Below are positions 29,347-42,406 of a stretch of 64,000 nucleotides of DNA, one piece after another; within the stretch, counting starts at the first letter, position 1; every line of letters starts with the position of its first letter. Source of the stretch: Corella eumyota (taxonomy: Eukaryota; Chordata; Ascidiacea; Phlebobranchia; Corellidae); the NCBI GenBank assembly GCA_963082875.1, contig OY720102.1, positions 6,200,001 through 6,264,000 on the forward strand, given 5' to 3'. The notes below the pieces were generated by a model. The model was not told the DNA's origin, made no database searches, and saw only the letters and a program-made list of their open reading frames with translations. Both the position numbers and the translations under genes were made by a program.

Positions 29347-32300
29347 AAATATCACGTGACCTAATTAAACCCAAAATAAAAATTATCTCAAACTTTTGTT
29401 TTACTCAAAATTTTTGTAAAATGTTTTATCTTGAATGTTAGTTAGGCCAATGCGCGCCTAATTAAATATAAAATTTCGGGTTTTAAGATTTCATAAATTT
29501 TTAATAAAAGTTTCATAACTTTTATGAATATTAATATTTTCGAAAAATATTTTGTAAACACGGTAATTGGACCTGTGCGGTTCTAACATAACAATTATTT
29601 TTCGATTTAAAATTGTTTATTTTTAAAAAAAATTTGTATGCAATATCATTGGCCAAAAATATCACGTGACCTAATTAAACCCAAAATAAAAATTACCTCA
29701 AACTTTTGTTTTACTGAAAATTTTTGCGAAATGTTTTATCTTGAATGTTAGTTAGGCCAATGCGCGTCTAATAAAATACAAAATTTTAGGTTTTGAGATT
29801 TCATAAATTTTTAATAAAAGTTTCATAACTTTTATGAATATTAATATTTTCGAAAAATATTATGTAAACACGGTAATTGGACCTGTGCGGTTCTAACACA
29901 ACAATTATTTTTCGATTTAAAATTTTTAATTTTTTTTAAAAAATTTGTATGCAATATCATTGGCCAAAAATATCACGTGACCTAATTAAACCCAAAATAA
30001 AAATTATCTCAAACTTTTGTTCTACTCAAAATTTTTGCAAAATGTTTTATCTTGAATGTTAGTTAGGCCAATGCGCGCCTAATTAAATATAAAATTTCAG
30101 GTTTTGAGATTTCATAAATTTTTAATGAAAGTTTCATAACTTTTATGAATATTGATATTTTCATAAAAAATATTTTGTAAACACGGTAATTGGACCTGTG
30201 CGGTTCTAACACAACAATTATTTTTCGATTTAAAATTTTTAAATTTTTTTTTTTAAATTTGTATGTAATCTCATTGGCCAAAAATATCACGTGACCTAAT
30301 TAAACCCAAAATAAAAATTATCTCAATCTTTTGTTCTACTCAAAATTTTTGCAAAATGTTTTATCTTGAATGTTAGTTAGGCCAATGTGCGTTTAATAAA
30401 ATACAAAATTTTAGGTTTTGAGATTTCATAAATTTTTAATAAAAATTTCATAACTTTTATGAATATTAATATTTTCGAAAAGTATTTTGTAAACACGGTA
30501 ATTGGACCTGTGCAGTTCTAACACAACAATTATTTTTCGATTTAAAATTTTTAATTTTTTTTAAAAAATTTGTATGCAATATCATTGGCCAAAAATATCA
30601 CGTGACCTAATTAAACCCAAAATAAAAATTATCTCAATCTTTTGTTCTACTCAAAATTTTTGCAAAATGTTTTATCTTAAATGTTAGTTAGGCCAATGCG
30701 CGTCTAATTAAATATAAAATTTCAGGTTTTGAGATTTCATAAATTTTTAATAAAAGTTTCATAACTTTTATGAATATTAATATTTTTGAAAAATATTTTG
30801 TAAACACGGTAAATGTACCTGTGTAGTTCTAACACAACAATTATTTTTCGATTTAAAATTTTTTATTTTTAAAAAAAAATTTGTATGCAATATCATTGGC
30901 CAAAAATATCACGCGACCTAATTAAACCCAAAATAAAAATTACCTCAAACATTTGTTTTACTCAAAATTTTTGCGAAATGTTTTATCTTGAATGTTAGTT
31001 AGGCCAATGTGCGTCTAATAAAAGACAAAATTTTAGGTTTTGAGATCTCATAAATTTTTAATAAAAGTTTCATAACTTTTATGAATATTAATATTTTCGA
31101 AAAATATTTTGTAAACACGGTAATTGGACCTGTGCAGTTCTAACACAACAATTATTTTTCGATTTAAAATTTTTTATTTATTTTTTTAAAATTTGTATGC
31201 AATTTCATTGGCCAAAAATATCACGTGACCTACTTAAACCCAAAATAAAAATTACCTCAAACTTTTGTTCTACTCAAAATTTTTGCAAAATGTTTTATCT
31301 TGAATGTTAGTTAGGCCGATGCGCGCCTAAATAAATATAAAATTTCAGGTTTTGAGATTTCATAAATTTTTAATAAAAGTTTCATAACTTTTAGGAATAT
31401 TAATATTTTCGAAAAATATTTTGTAAACACGGTAATTGGACCTGTGCGGTTCTAACACAACAATTATTTTTCGATTTAAAATTTTTTATTTTTAAAAAAA
31501 AATTTGTATGCAATAACATTGGCCAAAAATATCACGTGACCTAATTAAACTCAAAATAAAAATTACCTCAAACATTTGTTTTACTGAAAATTTTTGCGAA
31601 ATGTTTTATCTTGAATGTTAGTTAGGCCAATGTGCGTCTAATAAAAGACAAAATTTTAGGTTTTGAGATTTCATAAATTTTTAATAAAAGTTTCCTGACT
31701 TTTAGGAATATTAATATTTTCGAAAAATATTTTGTAAACACGGTAATTGGACCTGTGCAGTTCTAACACAACAATTATTTTTCGATTTAAAATTTTTTAT
31801 TTATTTTTTTAAATTTGTATGCAATCTCATTGGCCAAAAATATCACGTGACCAAATTAAACCCAAAATAAAAATTATCTCAAACTTTTGTTCTACTTAAA
31901 ATTTTTGCGAAATGTTTTATCTTGAATGTTAGTTAGGCCAATGCGCGCCTAATTAAACATAAAATTTCAGATTTTGAGATTTCATAAATTTTTAATAAAA
32001 GTTTCATAACTTTTATGAATATTAATATTTTCGAAAAATATTTTCTTAACACGGTAATTGGACCTGTGCGGTTCTAACACAACAATTATTTTTCGATTTA
32101 AAATTTTTTATTTTTTTTTTTTAATTTGTATGCAATATCATTGGCCAAAAATATCACGTGACCTAATTAAACCCAAAATAAAAATTATCTCAAACTTTTG
32201 TTCTACTCAAAATTTTTGCAAAATGTTTTATCTTGAATGTTAGTTAGGCCAATGCGCGCCTGATTAAATATAAAATTTCAGATTTTAAGATTTCATAAAT

Positions 32301-35300
32301 TTTTAATAAAAGTTTCATAACTTTTATGAATATTGATATTTTTGAAAAATATTTTGTAAACACGGTAATTGGACCTGTGCGGTTCAAACACAACAATTAT
32401 TTTTCGATTTAAAATTTTTTATTTTTTTTTTTAAATTTGTATGCAATATCATTGGCCAAAATATCACGTGACCTAATTAAACCCAAAATAAAAATTATCT
32501 CAAACATTTGTTTTACTGAAAATTTTTGCGAAATGTTTTATCTTGAATGTTAGTTAGGCCAATGCGCGTCTAATAAAATACAAAATTTTAGGTTTTGAGA
32601 TTTCATAAATTTTTAATAAAAGTTTCATAACTTTTATGAATATTGATATTTTCGAAAAATATTTTGTAAACACGGTAAAGGGACCTGTGCGGTTCTAACA
32701 CAACAATTATTTTTCGATTTAAAATTTTTTATTTATTTTTTTAAAATTTGTATTCAATCTCATTGGCCAAAAATATCACGTGACCCAATTAAACCCAAAA
32801 TAAAAATTACCTCAAACTTTTGTTCTACTCAAAATTTTTGCAAAATGTTTTATCTTGAATGTTAGTTAGGCCGATGCGCGCCTAAATAAATATAAAATTT
32901 CAGGTTTTGAGATTTCATAAATTTTTAATAAAAGTTTCATAACTTTTAGGAATATTAATATTTTCGAAAAATATTTTGTAAACACGGTAAATGGACCTGT
33001 GCGGTTCTAACACAACAATTATTTTTTGATTTAAAATTTTTTATTTTTTAAAAAAAAATTTGTATGCAATATCATTGGCCAAAAATATCACGTGACCTAA
33101 TTAAACCCAAAATAAAAATTACCTCAAACATTTGTTTTACTGAAAATTTTTGCGAAATGTTTTATCTTGAATGTTAGTTAGGCCAATGTGCGTCTAATAA
33201 AATACAAAATTTTAGGTTTTGAGATTTCATAAATTTTTAATAAAAGTTTCATAACTTTTATGAATATTAATATTTTCGAAAAATATTTTGTAAACACGGT
33301 AATTGGACCTGTGCGGTTCTAACACAACAATTATTTTTTGATTTAAAATTTTTTGTTTATTTTTTTAAATTTGTATGCAATCTCATTGGCCAAAAATATC
33401 ACGTGACCTAATTAAACCCAAAATTAAAATTATCTCAAACTTTTGTTCTACTCAAAATTTTTGCGAAATGTTTTATCTTGAATGTTAGTTAGGCCAATGT
33501 GCGCCTAATTAAATATAAAATTTCAGATTTTGAGATTTCATAAATTTTTAATAAAAGTTTCATAACTTTTATGAATATTGATATTTTCGAAAAATATTTT
33601 GTAAACACGGTAATTGGACCTGTGCGGTTCTAACACAACAATTATTTTTTGATTTAAACTTTTTTATTTTATTTTTTTTAATTTGTATGCAATATCATTG
33701 GCCAAAAATATCACGTGACCTAATTAAACCCAAAATAAAAATTATCTCAAACTTTTGTTCTAATCAAAATTTTTGCAAAATGTTTTATCTTGAATGTTAG
33801 TTAGGCCAATGTGCGCCTAATTAAATATAAAATTTCAGATTTTGAGATTTCATAAATTTTTAATAAAAGTTTCATAACTTTTATGAATATTAATATTTTC
33901 GAAAAATATTTTGTAAACACGGTAATTGGACCTGTGCGGTTCTAACACAACAATTATTTTTCGATTTAAAATTTTTTATTTATTTTTTTAAAATTTGTAT
34001 GCAATCTCATTGGCCAAAAATATCACGTGACCTAATTAAACCAAAATAAAAATTACCTCAAACACTTGTTTTACTAAAAATTTTTGCGAAATGTTTTATC
34101 TTGAATGTTAGTTAGGCCAATGTGCGTCTAATAAAATACAAAATTTTAGGTTTTGAGATTTCATAAATTTTTAATAAAATTTTCATAACTTTTATGAATA
34201 TTAATATTTTCGAAAAATATTTTGTAAACACGGTAATTGGACCTGTGCAGTTCTAACACAACAATTATTTTTCGATTTAAAATTTTTTATTTATTTTTTT
34301 AAATTTGTATGCAATCTCATTGGCCAAAAATATCACGTGACCTAATTAAACCCAAAATAAAAATTATCTCAAACTTTTGTTCTACTCAAAATTTTTGCAA
34401 AATGTTTTATCTTGAATGTTAGTTAGGCCAATGCGCGCCTAATTAAATATAAAATTTCAGATTTTGAGATTTTATAAATTTTTAATAAAAGTTTCATAAC
34501 TTTTATGAATATTGATATTTTCGAAAAATATTTTGTTAACACGGTAATTGGACCTGTGCAGTTCTAACACAACAATTATTTTTCGATTTAAATTTTTTTT
34601 TTTTTTTTTTAATTTGTATGCAATATCATTGGCCAAAAATATCACGTGACCTAATTAAACCCAAAATAAAAATTATCTCAAACTTTTGTTCTACTCAAAA
34701 TTTTTGCAAAATGTTTTATCTTGAATGTTAGTTAAGCCAATGCGCGCGTAAATAAATATAAAATTTCAGGTTTTGAGATTTCATAAATTTTTAATAAAAG
34801 TTTCATAACTTTTAGGAATATTGATATTTTCGAAAAATATTTTGTAAACACGGTAATTGGACCTGTGCGGTTCTAACACAACAATTATTTTTGGATTTAA
34901 AATTTTTAATTTTTTTTCAAAAAATTTGTATGCAATATCATTGGCCAAAAATATCACGTGACCTAATTAAACCCAAAATAAAAATTACGTCAAACTTTTG
35001 TTTTACTGAGAATTTTTGCGAAATGTTTTATCTTGAATGTTAGTTAGGCCAATGCGCGTCTAATAAAATACAAAATTTTAGGTTTTGAGATTTCATAAAT
35101 TTTTAATAAAAGTTTCATAACTTTTTTGAATATTGATACTTTCGAAAAATATTTTGTAAACACGGTTATTGGACCTGTGCGGTTCTAACACAACAATTAA
35201 TTTTCGATTTAAAATTTTTTATTTATTTTTTAAAAATTTGTATGCAATCTCATTGGCCAAAAATATCACGTGACCTAATTAAACCCAAAATAAAAATTAT

Positions 35301-35739
35301 CTCAAACTTTTGTTCTACTCAAAATTTTTGCAAAATGTTTAATCTTGAATGTTAGTTAGGCCAATGCGCGCCTAAATAAATATAAAATTTCAGGTTTTGA
35401 GATTTCATAAATTTTTAATAAAAGTTTCATAACTTTTAGGAATATTGATATTTTTGAAAAATATTTTGTAAACACGGTAATTGGACCTGTGCGGTTCTAA
35501 CACAACAATTATTTTTCGATTTAAATTTTTTAATTTTTTTCAAAAAATTTGTATGCAATATCATTGGCCAAAAATATCACGTGACCTAATTAAACCCAAA
35601 ATAAAAATTACCTCAAACTTTTGTTTTACTAAAAATGTTTGCGAAATGTTTTATCTTGAATGTTAGTTAGGCCAATGCGCGTCTAATAAAATACAAAATT
35701 TTAGGTTTTGAGATTTCATAAATTTTTAATAAAAGTTTC

Positions 35740-38570
35740 ATAACTTTTATGAATATTGATATTTTCGAAAAATATTTTGTAAACACGGTAATTGGACCTG
35801 TGCAGTTCTAACACAACAATTATTTTTCGATTTAAAATTTTTTATTTATTTTTTTAAAATTTGTATGCAATCTCATTGGCCAAAAATATCACGTGACCTA
35901 ATTAAACCCAAAATAAAAATTATCTCAAACTTTTGTTCTACTCAAAATTTTTGCAAAATGTTTTATCTTGAATGTTAGTTAGGCCAATGCGCGCCTAATT
36001 AAATATAAAATTTCAGGTTTTGAGATTTCATAAATTTTTAATAAAAGTTTCATAACTTTTAGGAATATTAATATTTTCGAAAAATATTTTGTAAACACGG
36101 TAATTGGACCTGTGCGGTTCTAACACAACAATTATTTTTCGATTTAAAATTTTTTATTTATTTTTTTAAATTTGTATGCAATATCATTGGCCAAAAATAT
36201 CACGTGACCTAATTAAACCCAAAATAAAAATTACCTCAAACTTTTGTTTTACTAAAAATTTTTGCGACTTGTTTTATCTTGAATGTTAGTTAGGCCAATG
36301 CGCGTTTAATAAAATACAAAATTTTAGGTTTTGAGATTTCATAAATTTTTAATAAAAGTTTCATAACTTCTATGAATATTAATATTTTCAAAAAATATTT
36401 TGTAAACACTGTAATTGGACCTGTGCGGTTCCAACACAACAATTATTTTTTGATTTAAAATTTGTTATTTTTAAAAAAAAAATTTGTATGCAATATCATT
36501 GGCCAAAAATATCACGTGACTTAATTAAACCCAAAATGAAAATTATCTCAAACTTTTGTTCTACTCAAAATTTTTGCAAAATGTTTTATCTTAAATGTTA
36601 GTTAGGCCAATGCGCGCCTAATTAAATATAAAATTTTAGGTTTTGAGATTTCATAAATTTTTAATAAAAGTTTCATAACTTTTATGAATATTGATATTTT
36701 CGAAAAATATTTTGTAAACACGGTAATTGGACCTGTGCAGTTCTAACACAACAATTATTTTTCGATTTAAAATTTTTTATTTATTTTTTTAAAATTTGTA
36801 TGCAATCTCATTGGCCAAAAATATCACGTGACCTAATTAAACCCAAAATAAAAATTATCTCAAACTTTTGTTCTACTCAAAATTTTTGCAAAATGTTTTA
36901 TCTTGAATGTTAGTTAGGCCAATGCGCGCCTAATTAAATATAAAATTTCAGGTTTTGAGATTTCATAAATTTTTAATAAAAGTTTCATAACTTTTAGGAA
37001 TATTAATATTTTCGAAAAATATTTTGTAAACACGGTAATTGGACCTGTGCGGTTCTAACACAACAATTATTTTTCGATTTAAAATTTTTTATTTATTTTT
37101 TTAAATTTGTATGCAATATCATTGGCCAAAAATATCACGTGACCTAATTAAACCCAAAATAAAAATTACCTCAAACTTTTGTTTTACTAAAAATTTTTGC
37201 GACTTGTTTTATCTTGAATGTTAGTTAGGCCAATGCGCGTTTAATAAAATACAAAATTTTAGGTTTTGAGATTTCATAAATTTTTAATAAAAGTTTCATA
37301 ACTTCTATGAATATTAATATTTTCAAAAAATATTTTGTAAACACTGTAATTGGACCTGTGCGGTTCCAACACAACAATTATTTTTTGATTTAAAATTTGT
37401 TATTTTTAAAAAAAAAATTTGTATGCAATATCATTGGCCAAAAATATCACGTGACTTAATTAAACCCAAAATGAAAATTATCTCAAACTTTTGTTCTACT
37501 CAAAATTTTTGCAAAATGTTTTATCTTAAATGTTAGTTAGGCCAATGCGCGCCTAATTAAATATAAAATTTTAGGTTTTGAGATTTCATAAATTTTTAAT
37601 AAAAGTTTCATAACTTTTATGAATATTGATATTTTCGAAAAATATTTTGTAAACACGGTAATTGGACCTGTGCAGTTCTAACACAACAATTATTTTTCGA
37701 TTTAAAATTTTTTATTTATTTTTTTAAAATTTGTATGCAATCTCATTGGCCAAAAATATCACGTGACCTAATTAAACCCAAAATAAAAATTATCTCAAAC
37801 TTTTGTTCTACTCAAAATTTTTGCAAAATGTTTTATCTTGAATGTTAGTTAGGCCAATGCGCGCCTAATTAAATATAAAATTTCAGGTTTTGAGATTTCA
37901 TAAATTTTTAATAAAAGTTTCATAACTTTTAGGAATATTAATATTTTCGAAAAATATTTTGTAAACACGGTAATTGGACCTGTGCGGTTCTAACACAACA
38001 ATTATTTTTCGATTTAAAATTTTTTATTTATTTTTTTAAATTTGTATGCAATATCATTGGCCAAAAATATCACGTGACCTAATTAAACCCAAAATAAAAA
38101 TTACCTCAAACTTTTGTTTTACTAAAAATTTTTGCGACTTGTTTTATCTTGAATGTTAGTTAGGCCAATGCGCGTTTAATAAAATACAAAATTTTAGGTT
38201 TTGAGATTTCATAAATTTTTAATAAAAGTTTCATAACTTTTATGAATATTAATATTTTCAAAAAATATTTTGTAAACACTGTAATTGGACCTGTGCGGTT
38301 CCAACACAACAATTATTTTTTGATTTAAAATTTGTTATTTTTAAAAAAAAAATTTGTATGCAATATCATTGGCCAAAAATATCACGTGACTTAATTAAAC
38401 CCAAAATGAAAATTATCTCAAACTTTTGTTCTACTCAAAATTTTTGCAAAATGTTTTATCTTAAATGTTAGTTAGGCCAATGCGCGCCTAATTAAATATA
38501 AAATTTTAGGTTTTGAGATTTCATAAATTTTTAATAAAAGTTTCATAACTTTTATGAATATTGATATTTT
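35740..38570 (+). repeat. 935-bp trimeric higher-order repeat, ~3 copies
   Basis: Three monomers form a unit repeated about three times. GCGACTTG occurs at 36264, 37199 and 38134, exactly 935 bp apart. Each unit also has CACTGTAATTGG, GGTTCCAACAC, a TTTGTTATTTTT linker and a GTGACTTAATT variant at matching offsets. The first two copies even share AACTTCTATG, while the third has AACTTTTATG. Such low divergence points to very recent expansion. Confidence 0.85.
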
Positions 38571-39925
38571 CGAAAAATACTTTGTAAACACGGTAATTGG
38601 ACCTGTGCGGTTCTAACACAACAATTATTTTTCGATTTAAAATTTTTAAATTTTTTTTTTAAATTTGTATGTAATCTCATTGGCCAAAAATATCACGTGA
38701 CCTAATTAAACCCAAAATAAAAATTATCTCAAACTTTTGTTCTACTCAAAATTTTTGCAAAATGTTTTATCTTGAATGTTAGTTAGGCCAATGCGCACCT
38801 AATTAAATATAAAATTTCAGGTTTTGAGATTTCATAAATTTTTAATAAAAGTTTCATAACTTTTATAAATATTAATATTTTCGAAAAATATTTTGTAAAC
38901 ACGTTAATTGGACCTGTGCGGTTCTAACACAACAATTATTTTTCGATTTAAAATTTTTTATTTTTTTTAAAAAATTTGTATGCAATATCATTGGCCAAAA
39001 ATATCACGTGACCTAATTAAACCCAAAATAAAAATTACCTCAAACTTTTGTTTTACTGAAAATCTTTGCGAAATGTTTTATCTTGAATGTTAGTTAGGCC
39101 AATGCGCGTCTAATAAAATACAAAATTTTAGGTTTTGAGATTTCATAAATTTTTAATAAAAGTTTCATAACTTTTTTGAATATTGATACTTTCGAAAAAT
39201 ATTTTGTAAACACGGTTATTGGACCTGTGCGGTTCTAACACAACAATTAATTTTTGATTTAAAATTTTTTATTTATTTTTTAAAAATTTGTATGCAATCT
39301 CATTGGCCAAAAATATCACGTGACCTAATTAAACCCAAAATAAAAATTATCTCAAACTTTTGTTCTACTCAAAATTTTTGCAAAATGTTTTATCTTGAAT
39401 GTTAGTTAGGCCAATGCGCGCCTAAATAAATATAAAATTTTAGGTTTTGAGATTTCATAAATTTTTAATAAAAGTTTTATAACTTTTAGGAATATTGATA
39501 TTTTTGAAAAATATTTTGTAAACACGGTAATTGGACCTGTGCGGTTCTAACACAACAATTATTTTTCGATTTAAATTTTTTTATTTTTTTCAAAAAATTT
39601 GTATGCAATATCATTGACCAAAAATATCACGTGACCTAATTAAACCCAAAATAAAAATTACCTCAAACTTTTGTTTTACTAAAAATGTTTGCGAAATGTT
39701 TTATCTTGAATGTTAGTTAGGCCAATGCGCGTCTAATAAAATACAAAATTTTAGGTTTTGAGATTTCATAAATTTTTAATAAAAGTTTCATAACTTTTAT
39801 GAATATTGATATTTTCAAAAAATATTTTGTAAACACGGTAATTGGACCTGTGCAGTTCTAACACAACAATTATTTTTCGATTTAAAATTTTTTATTTATT
39901 TTTTTAAAATTTGTATGCAATCTCA

Positions 39926-41018
39926 TTTTATGAAATCTCAAAACTTAAAATTTTGTATTTTATTAAACGCGCATTGGCCTAACTAACATTCAAGATAAAA
40001 CAAGTCGCAAAAATTTTTAGTAAAACAAAAGTTTGAGGTAATTTTTATTTTGGGTTTAATTAGGTCACGTGATATTTTTGGCCAATGATATTGCATACAA
40101 ATTTAAAAAAATAAATAAAAAATTTTAAATCGAAAAATAATTGTTGTGTTAGAACTGCACAGGTCCAATTACTGTGTTTACAAAATATTTTTCGAAAATA
40201 TTAATATTCCTAAAAGTTATGAAACTTTTATTAAAAATTTATAAAATCTCAAAACCTGAAATTTTATATTTAATTAGGCGCGCAATGGCCTAACTAACAT
40301 TCAAGATAAAACATTTTGCAAAAATTTTGAGTAGAACAAAAGTTTGAGATAATTTTTATTTTGGCTTTAATTAGGTCACGTGATATTTTTGACCAATGAG
40401 ATTGCATACAAATTTTAAAAAAATAAATAAAAAATTTTAAATCGAAAAATAATTGTTGTGTTAGAACTGCACAGGTCCAATTAGCGTGTTTACAAAATAT
40501 TTTTCGAAAATATCAATATTCATAAAAGTTATGAAACTTTTATTAAAAATTTATGAAATCTCAAAACCTAAAATTTTGTATTTTATTAGACGCGCATTGG
40601 CCTAACTAACATTCAAGATAAAACATTTCGCAAAAATTATTAGTAAAACAAAAGTTTGAGGTAATTTTTATTTTGGGTTTAATTAGGTCACGTGATATTT
40701 TTGGCCAATGATATTGCATACAAATTTTTTGAAAAAAATAAAAAATTTTAAATCGAAAAATAATTGTTGTGTTAGAACCGCACAGGTCCAATTACCGTGT
40801 TTACAAAATATTTTTCGAAAATATTAATATTCCTAAAAGTTATGAAACTTTTATTAAAAATTTATGAAATCTCAAAACCTGAAATTTTATATTTAATTAG
40901 GCGCGCATTGGCCTAACTAACATTCAAGATAAAACATTTTGCAAAAATTTTGAGTAGAACAAAAGTTTGAGATAATTTTTATTTTGGGTTTAATTAGGTC
41001 ACGTGATATTTTTGGCCA
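39926..41018 (-). repeat. Inverted arm of the satellite array (~3.5 monomers)
   Basis: From about 39926 the same monomers read on the minus strand. The switch is abrupt: plus-strand TGCAATCTCATT runs directly into TTATGAAATCTC, the reverse complement of another part of the monomer, with about 1 bp of shared T. Read on the minus strand, the arm carries diagnostic variants in this order: an ordinary CACGG unit, then CGCTAATT, CACAGTAATT and GCGACTTG. The same order occurs on the plus strand at about 18131-19225. The arm stops within a monomer at TTTGGCCA (41011-41018), and unrelated sequence follows. It therefore looks like an inverted copy of an internal block rather than independently evolved repeats. 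Next to the direct array it forms an inverted repeat of about 1.1 kb per arm with no spacer. Confidence 0.93.
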
Positions 41019-41265
41019 CAGGCAGATCGCGCATATAATATCTAGGTGGTATTTCGTTAAACACTAACAACACAAATATTACGCGTTGTTTGACTTTTTC
41101 GGTGATAAAATTTATAATTTCAACTTTGAAATATCAATAAATTTTGGTTTGTTTAGTATTTTTGAATGCTTGTTTGTTTACTAGGGATAAAATATCAATA
41201 TTTTATTGTTTATCATATCATCAAAACTAAAAAAGTTACTTTTTTCTTATTTTGATTAAAATCTC

Positions 41266-41790
41266 GTGCACCATCTTGCAGTAAAAAAAGGAATAAAAAA
41301 ATTAAAAAATAAAGAATTTTAGGCAATTTGAGGCAAAAAATTTCTTCTAATCCTATATAAATTAGTTTAACGTTTTTAAAATCAAGTTTTTGTCAAATTT
41401 TGGTGACAAATTTTGGTAAAATCAAGTTTTTGTCAAATTTTACTTTTTTTCTTCAAAATAGCGATTTTTGGCAAAAAAACATTTACAGACTACTATAAGC
41501 CATCCTAACGTTTTAAACCTGTTTTTAACAAATTAAAAATCACGTTTAAAAATTAAAAAAAAAAAAATAATAAAATTTGAAAAAAGCGATTCTTGTGCAC
41601 CATCTTGCAGTAAAAAAATAATTATTAAAAATAAAAATAAATAAAATTAAAAACAAAAACAATTATAAAATTAAAAAAGAACAAATTTTGGGCATTTTCG
41701 CTGTTTCCCCCAAAACAGCGATTTTCAGCATTTTTTTAAAATTTTCAGCATTTTTTACACTATAAGTTTACTAACGGTAATTGTGAAAAA
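41266..41790 (+). repeat. Diverged direct repeat in AT-rich spacer
   Basis: GTGCACCATCTTGCAGTAAA occurs at 41266 and again at 41595. Each copy is followed about 160-200 bp later by related text: CAAAATAGCGATTTTTGGC and CAAAACAGCGATTTTCAGC, then ACTATAAG. This suggests two old tandem copies of a unit of about 330 bp. A shorter pair, AAATCAAGTTTTTGTCAAAT, sits at about 41380 and 41417. No reading frame of note is present. The rest of 41019-42060 is plain AT-rich DNA. Confidence 0.6.
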
Positions 41791-42070
41791 GTAGATAAAA
41801 ACATACCATAACACTAACGTAACAATTTTATTCATTTGCAATTTCTTCTTCTACCGTCTGATAAATAAACAAGTCCACTTTTACTAAGCACTTTCAACAA
41901 AAACTATTAACTGACTCTGCTGCGACCAAAGTGATAGAATGCACCCGCAGGCGCACGCTTTTTTAAATTTGCGTTTAAGTTAACTGAAGATTGTGCTAAA
42001 AGCCTCTTGTTTAACAATTAAAACTATGCTGTTCTTAAAGAATGTAGCAAAACAATTTTCGTCTTTTAGT

Positions 42071-42135
42071 GTGTCGATGCACAAAACTTTCCGCTTAACT
42101 GCCGAAAGGAACAACCGATTACAAGGTAGAAACGA
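42071..42135 (-). pseudogene. tRNA-Asn-like relic (most degraded copy)
   Basis: On the minus strand this reads as a decayed relative of the tRNA-Asn-like unit at 42351-42425. The anticodon-loop region (plus strand CTTTCCGCTTAACTGCCGAA) and the D-arm side still align, but the T arm is shortened and no cloverleaf can be formed. It sits one unit (about 143 bp) from the next copy, in the same orientation, so it is best read as the oldest member of a tandem series. Confidence 0.5.
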
Positions 42136-42204
42136 CAAATTAGCGTCACTCAATTAAAATTTAAAAAACAAATAATTCCTATAAGGAAATGGTAAAAAAA
42201 ACTT

Positions 42205-42278
42205 TGTGTCCGGGTGCGCTTAAACTAACGAACTTTCGGATAACAGTTTACCGCGCTAATCGATTGCGCCACGGAGAC
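42205..42278 (-). pseudogene. tRNA-Asn(GUU) pseudogene
   Basis: Read on the minus strand this starts GTCTCCGTGGCGCAATCG, a good A-box region for a tRNA-Asn, and has a CTGTTAT anticodon loop (GTT anticodon). The 5' anticodon stem (GTAAA) does not pair with CCGAA, and the T arm (TTCGTTAGTTTAAGCGCACC) has lost its stem pairing. It is therefore a non-functional copy. Its flank (CACTTACTTTAAATATGCAA) matches the flank of the next copy, showing that the tRNA and its neighbourhood were duplicated together. Confidence 0.75.
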
Positions 42279-42350
42279 GACTGTTTACACACACTTACTT
42301 TAAATATGCAAAGCAAAATTAGAATATTAAAAATGTAGGAAAATAAAATT

Positions 42351-42369
42351 CGTCACTGGGTGGACTCAA

Positions 42370-42406
<37 letters not shown>

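Larger units (their letters stand above)
1..39925 (+). repeat. Satellite array, ~311-bp monomer, ~128 copies, direct orientation
   Basis: This is one uninterrupted head-to-tail tandem array. The landmark GGACCTGTGCGGTTC recurs at 236, 548 and 860 (spacing 312) and keeps that rhythm to the end. In order, a unit holds the landmark; a CAACAATTATTTTTCGATTT block; a T/A tract of variable length; CATTGGCC followed 5 bp later by TCACGTGA; a block read as CTCAAACTTTTGTT; GTTAGTTAGGCCAATGCGCG; and AT-rich sequence ending AAAATATTTTGTAAACACGG. Units differ by scattered substitutions and by the length of the T/A tract. The array begins mid-monomer at base 1, so its left end lies outside the window. I found no inserted gene or transposon. 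Very recent blocks (nearly identical copies kilobases apart) show ongoing amplification by unequal exchange. I do not recognise the family. Such arrays are often mis-assembled, so the copy number is approximate. Confidence 0.97.

Noticed and set aside
2289-30290. Minus-strand open frames of 64-80 residues in the satellite
   Set aside because: Low-complexity Lys/Ile/Phe-rich translations of the repeat that appear only in units with particular indels; no splice or family support.
1792-40791. Recurrent 61-residue open frames in the satellite (start ...DLCGSNTTIIFRF..., end ...EMFYLEC)
   Set aside because: They begin at a TTG, not an ATG, depend on the length of the variable T/A tract, and are missing from many monomers. 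They follow from the repeat sequence rather than from coding selection.
1-41018. CRISPR-like or viral array
   Set aside because: The units are 311-bp directly adjoining monomers without unique spacers, and no cas, capsid, polymerase or LTR-like sequence is present.
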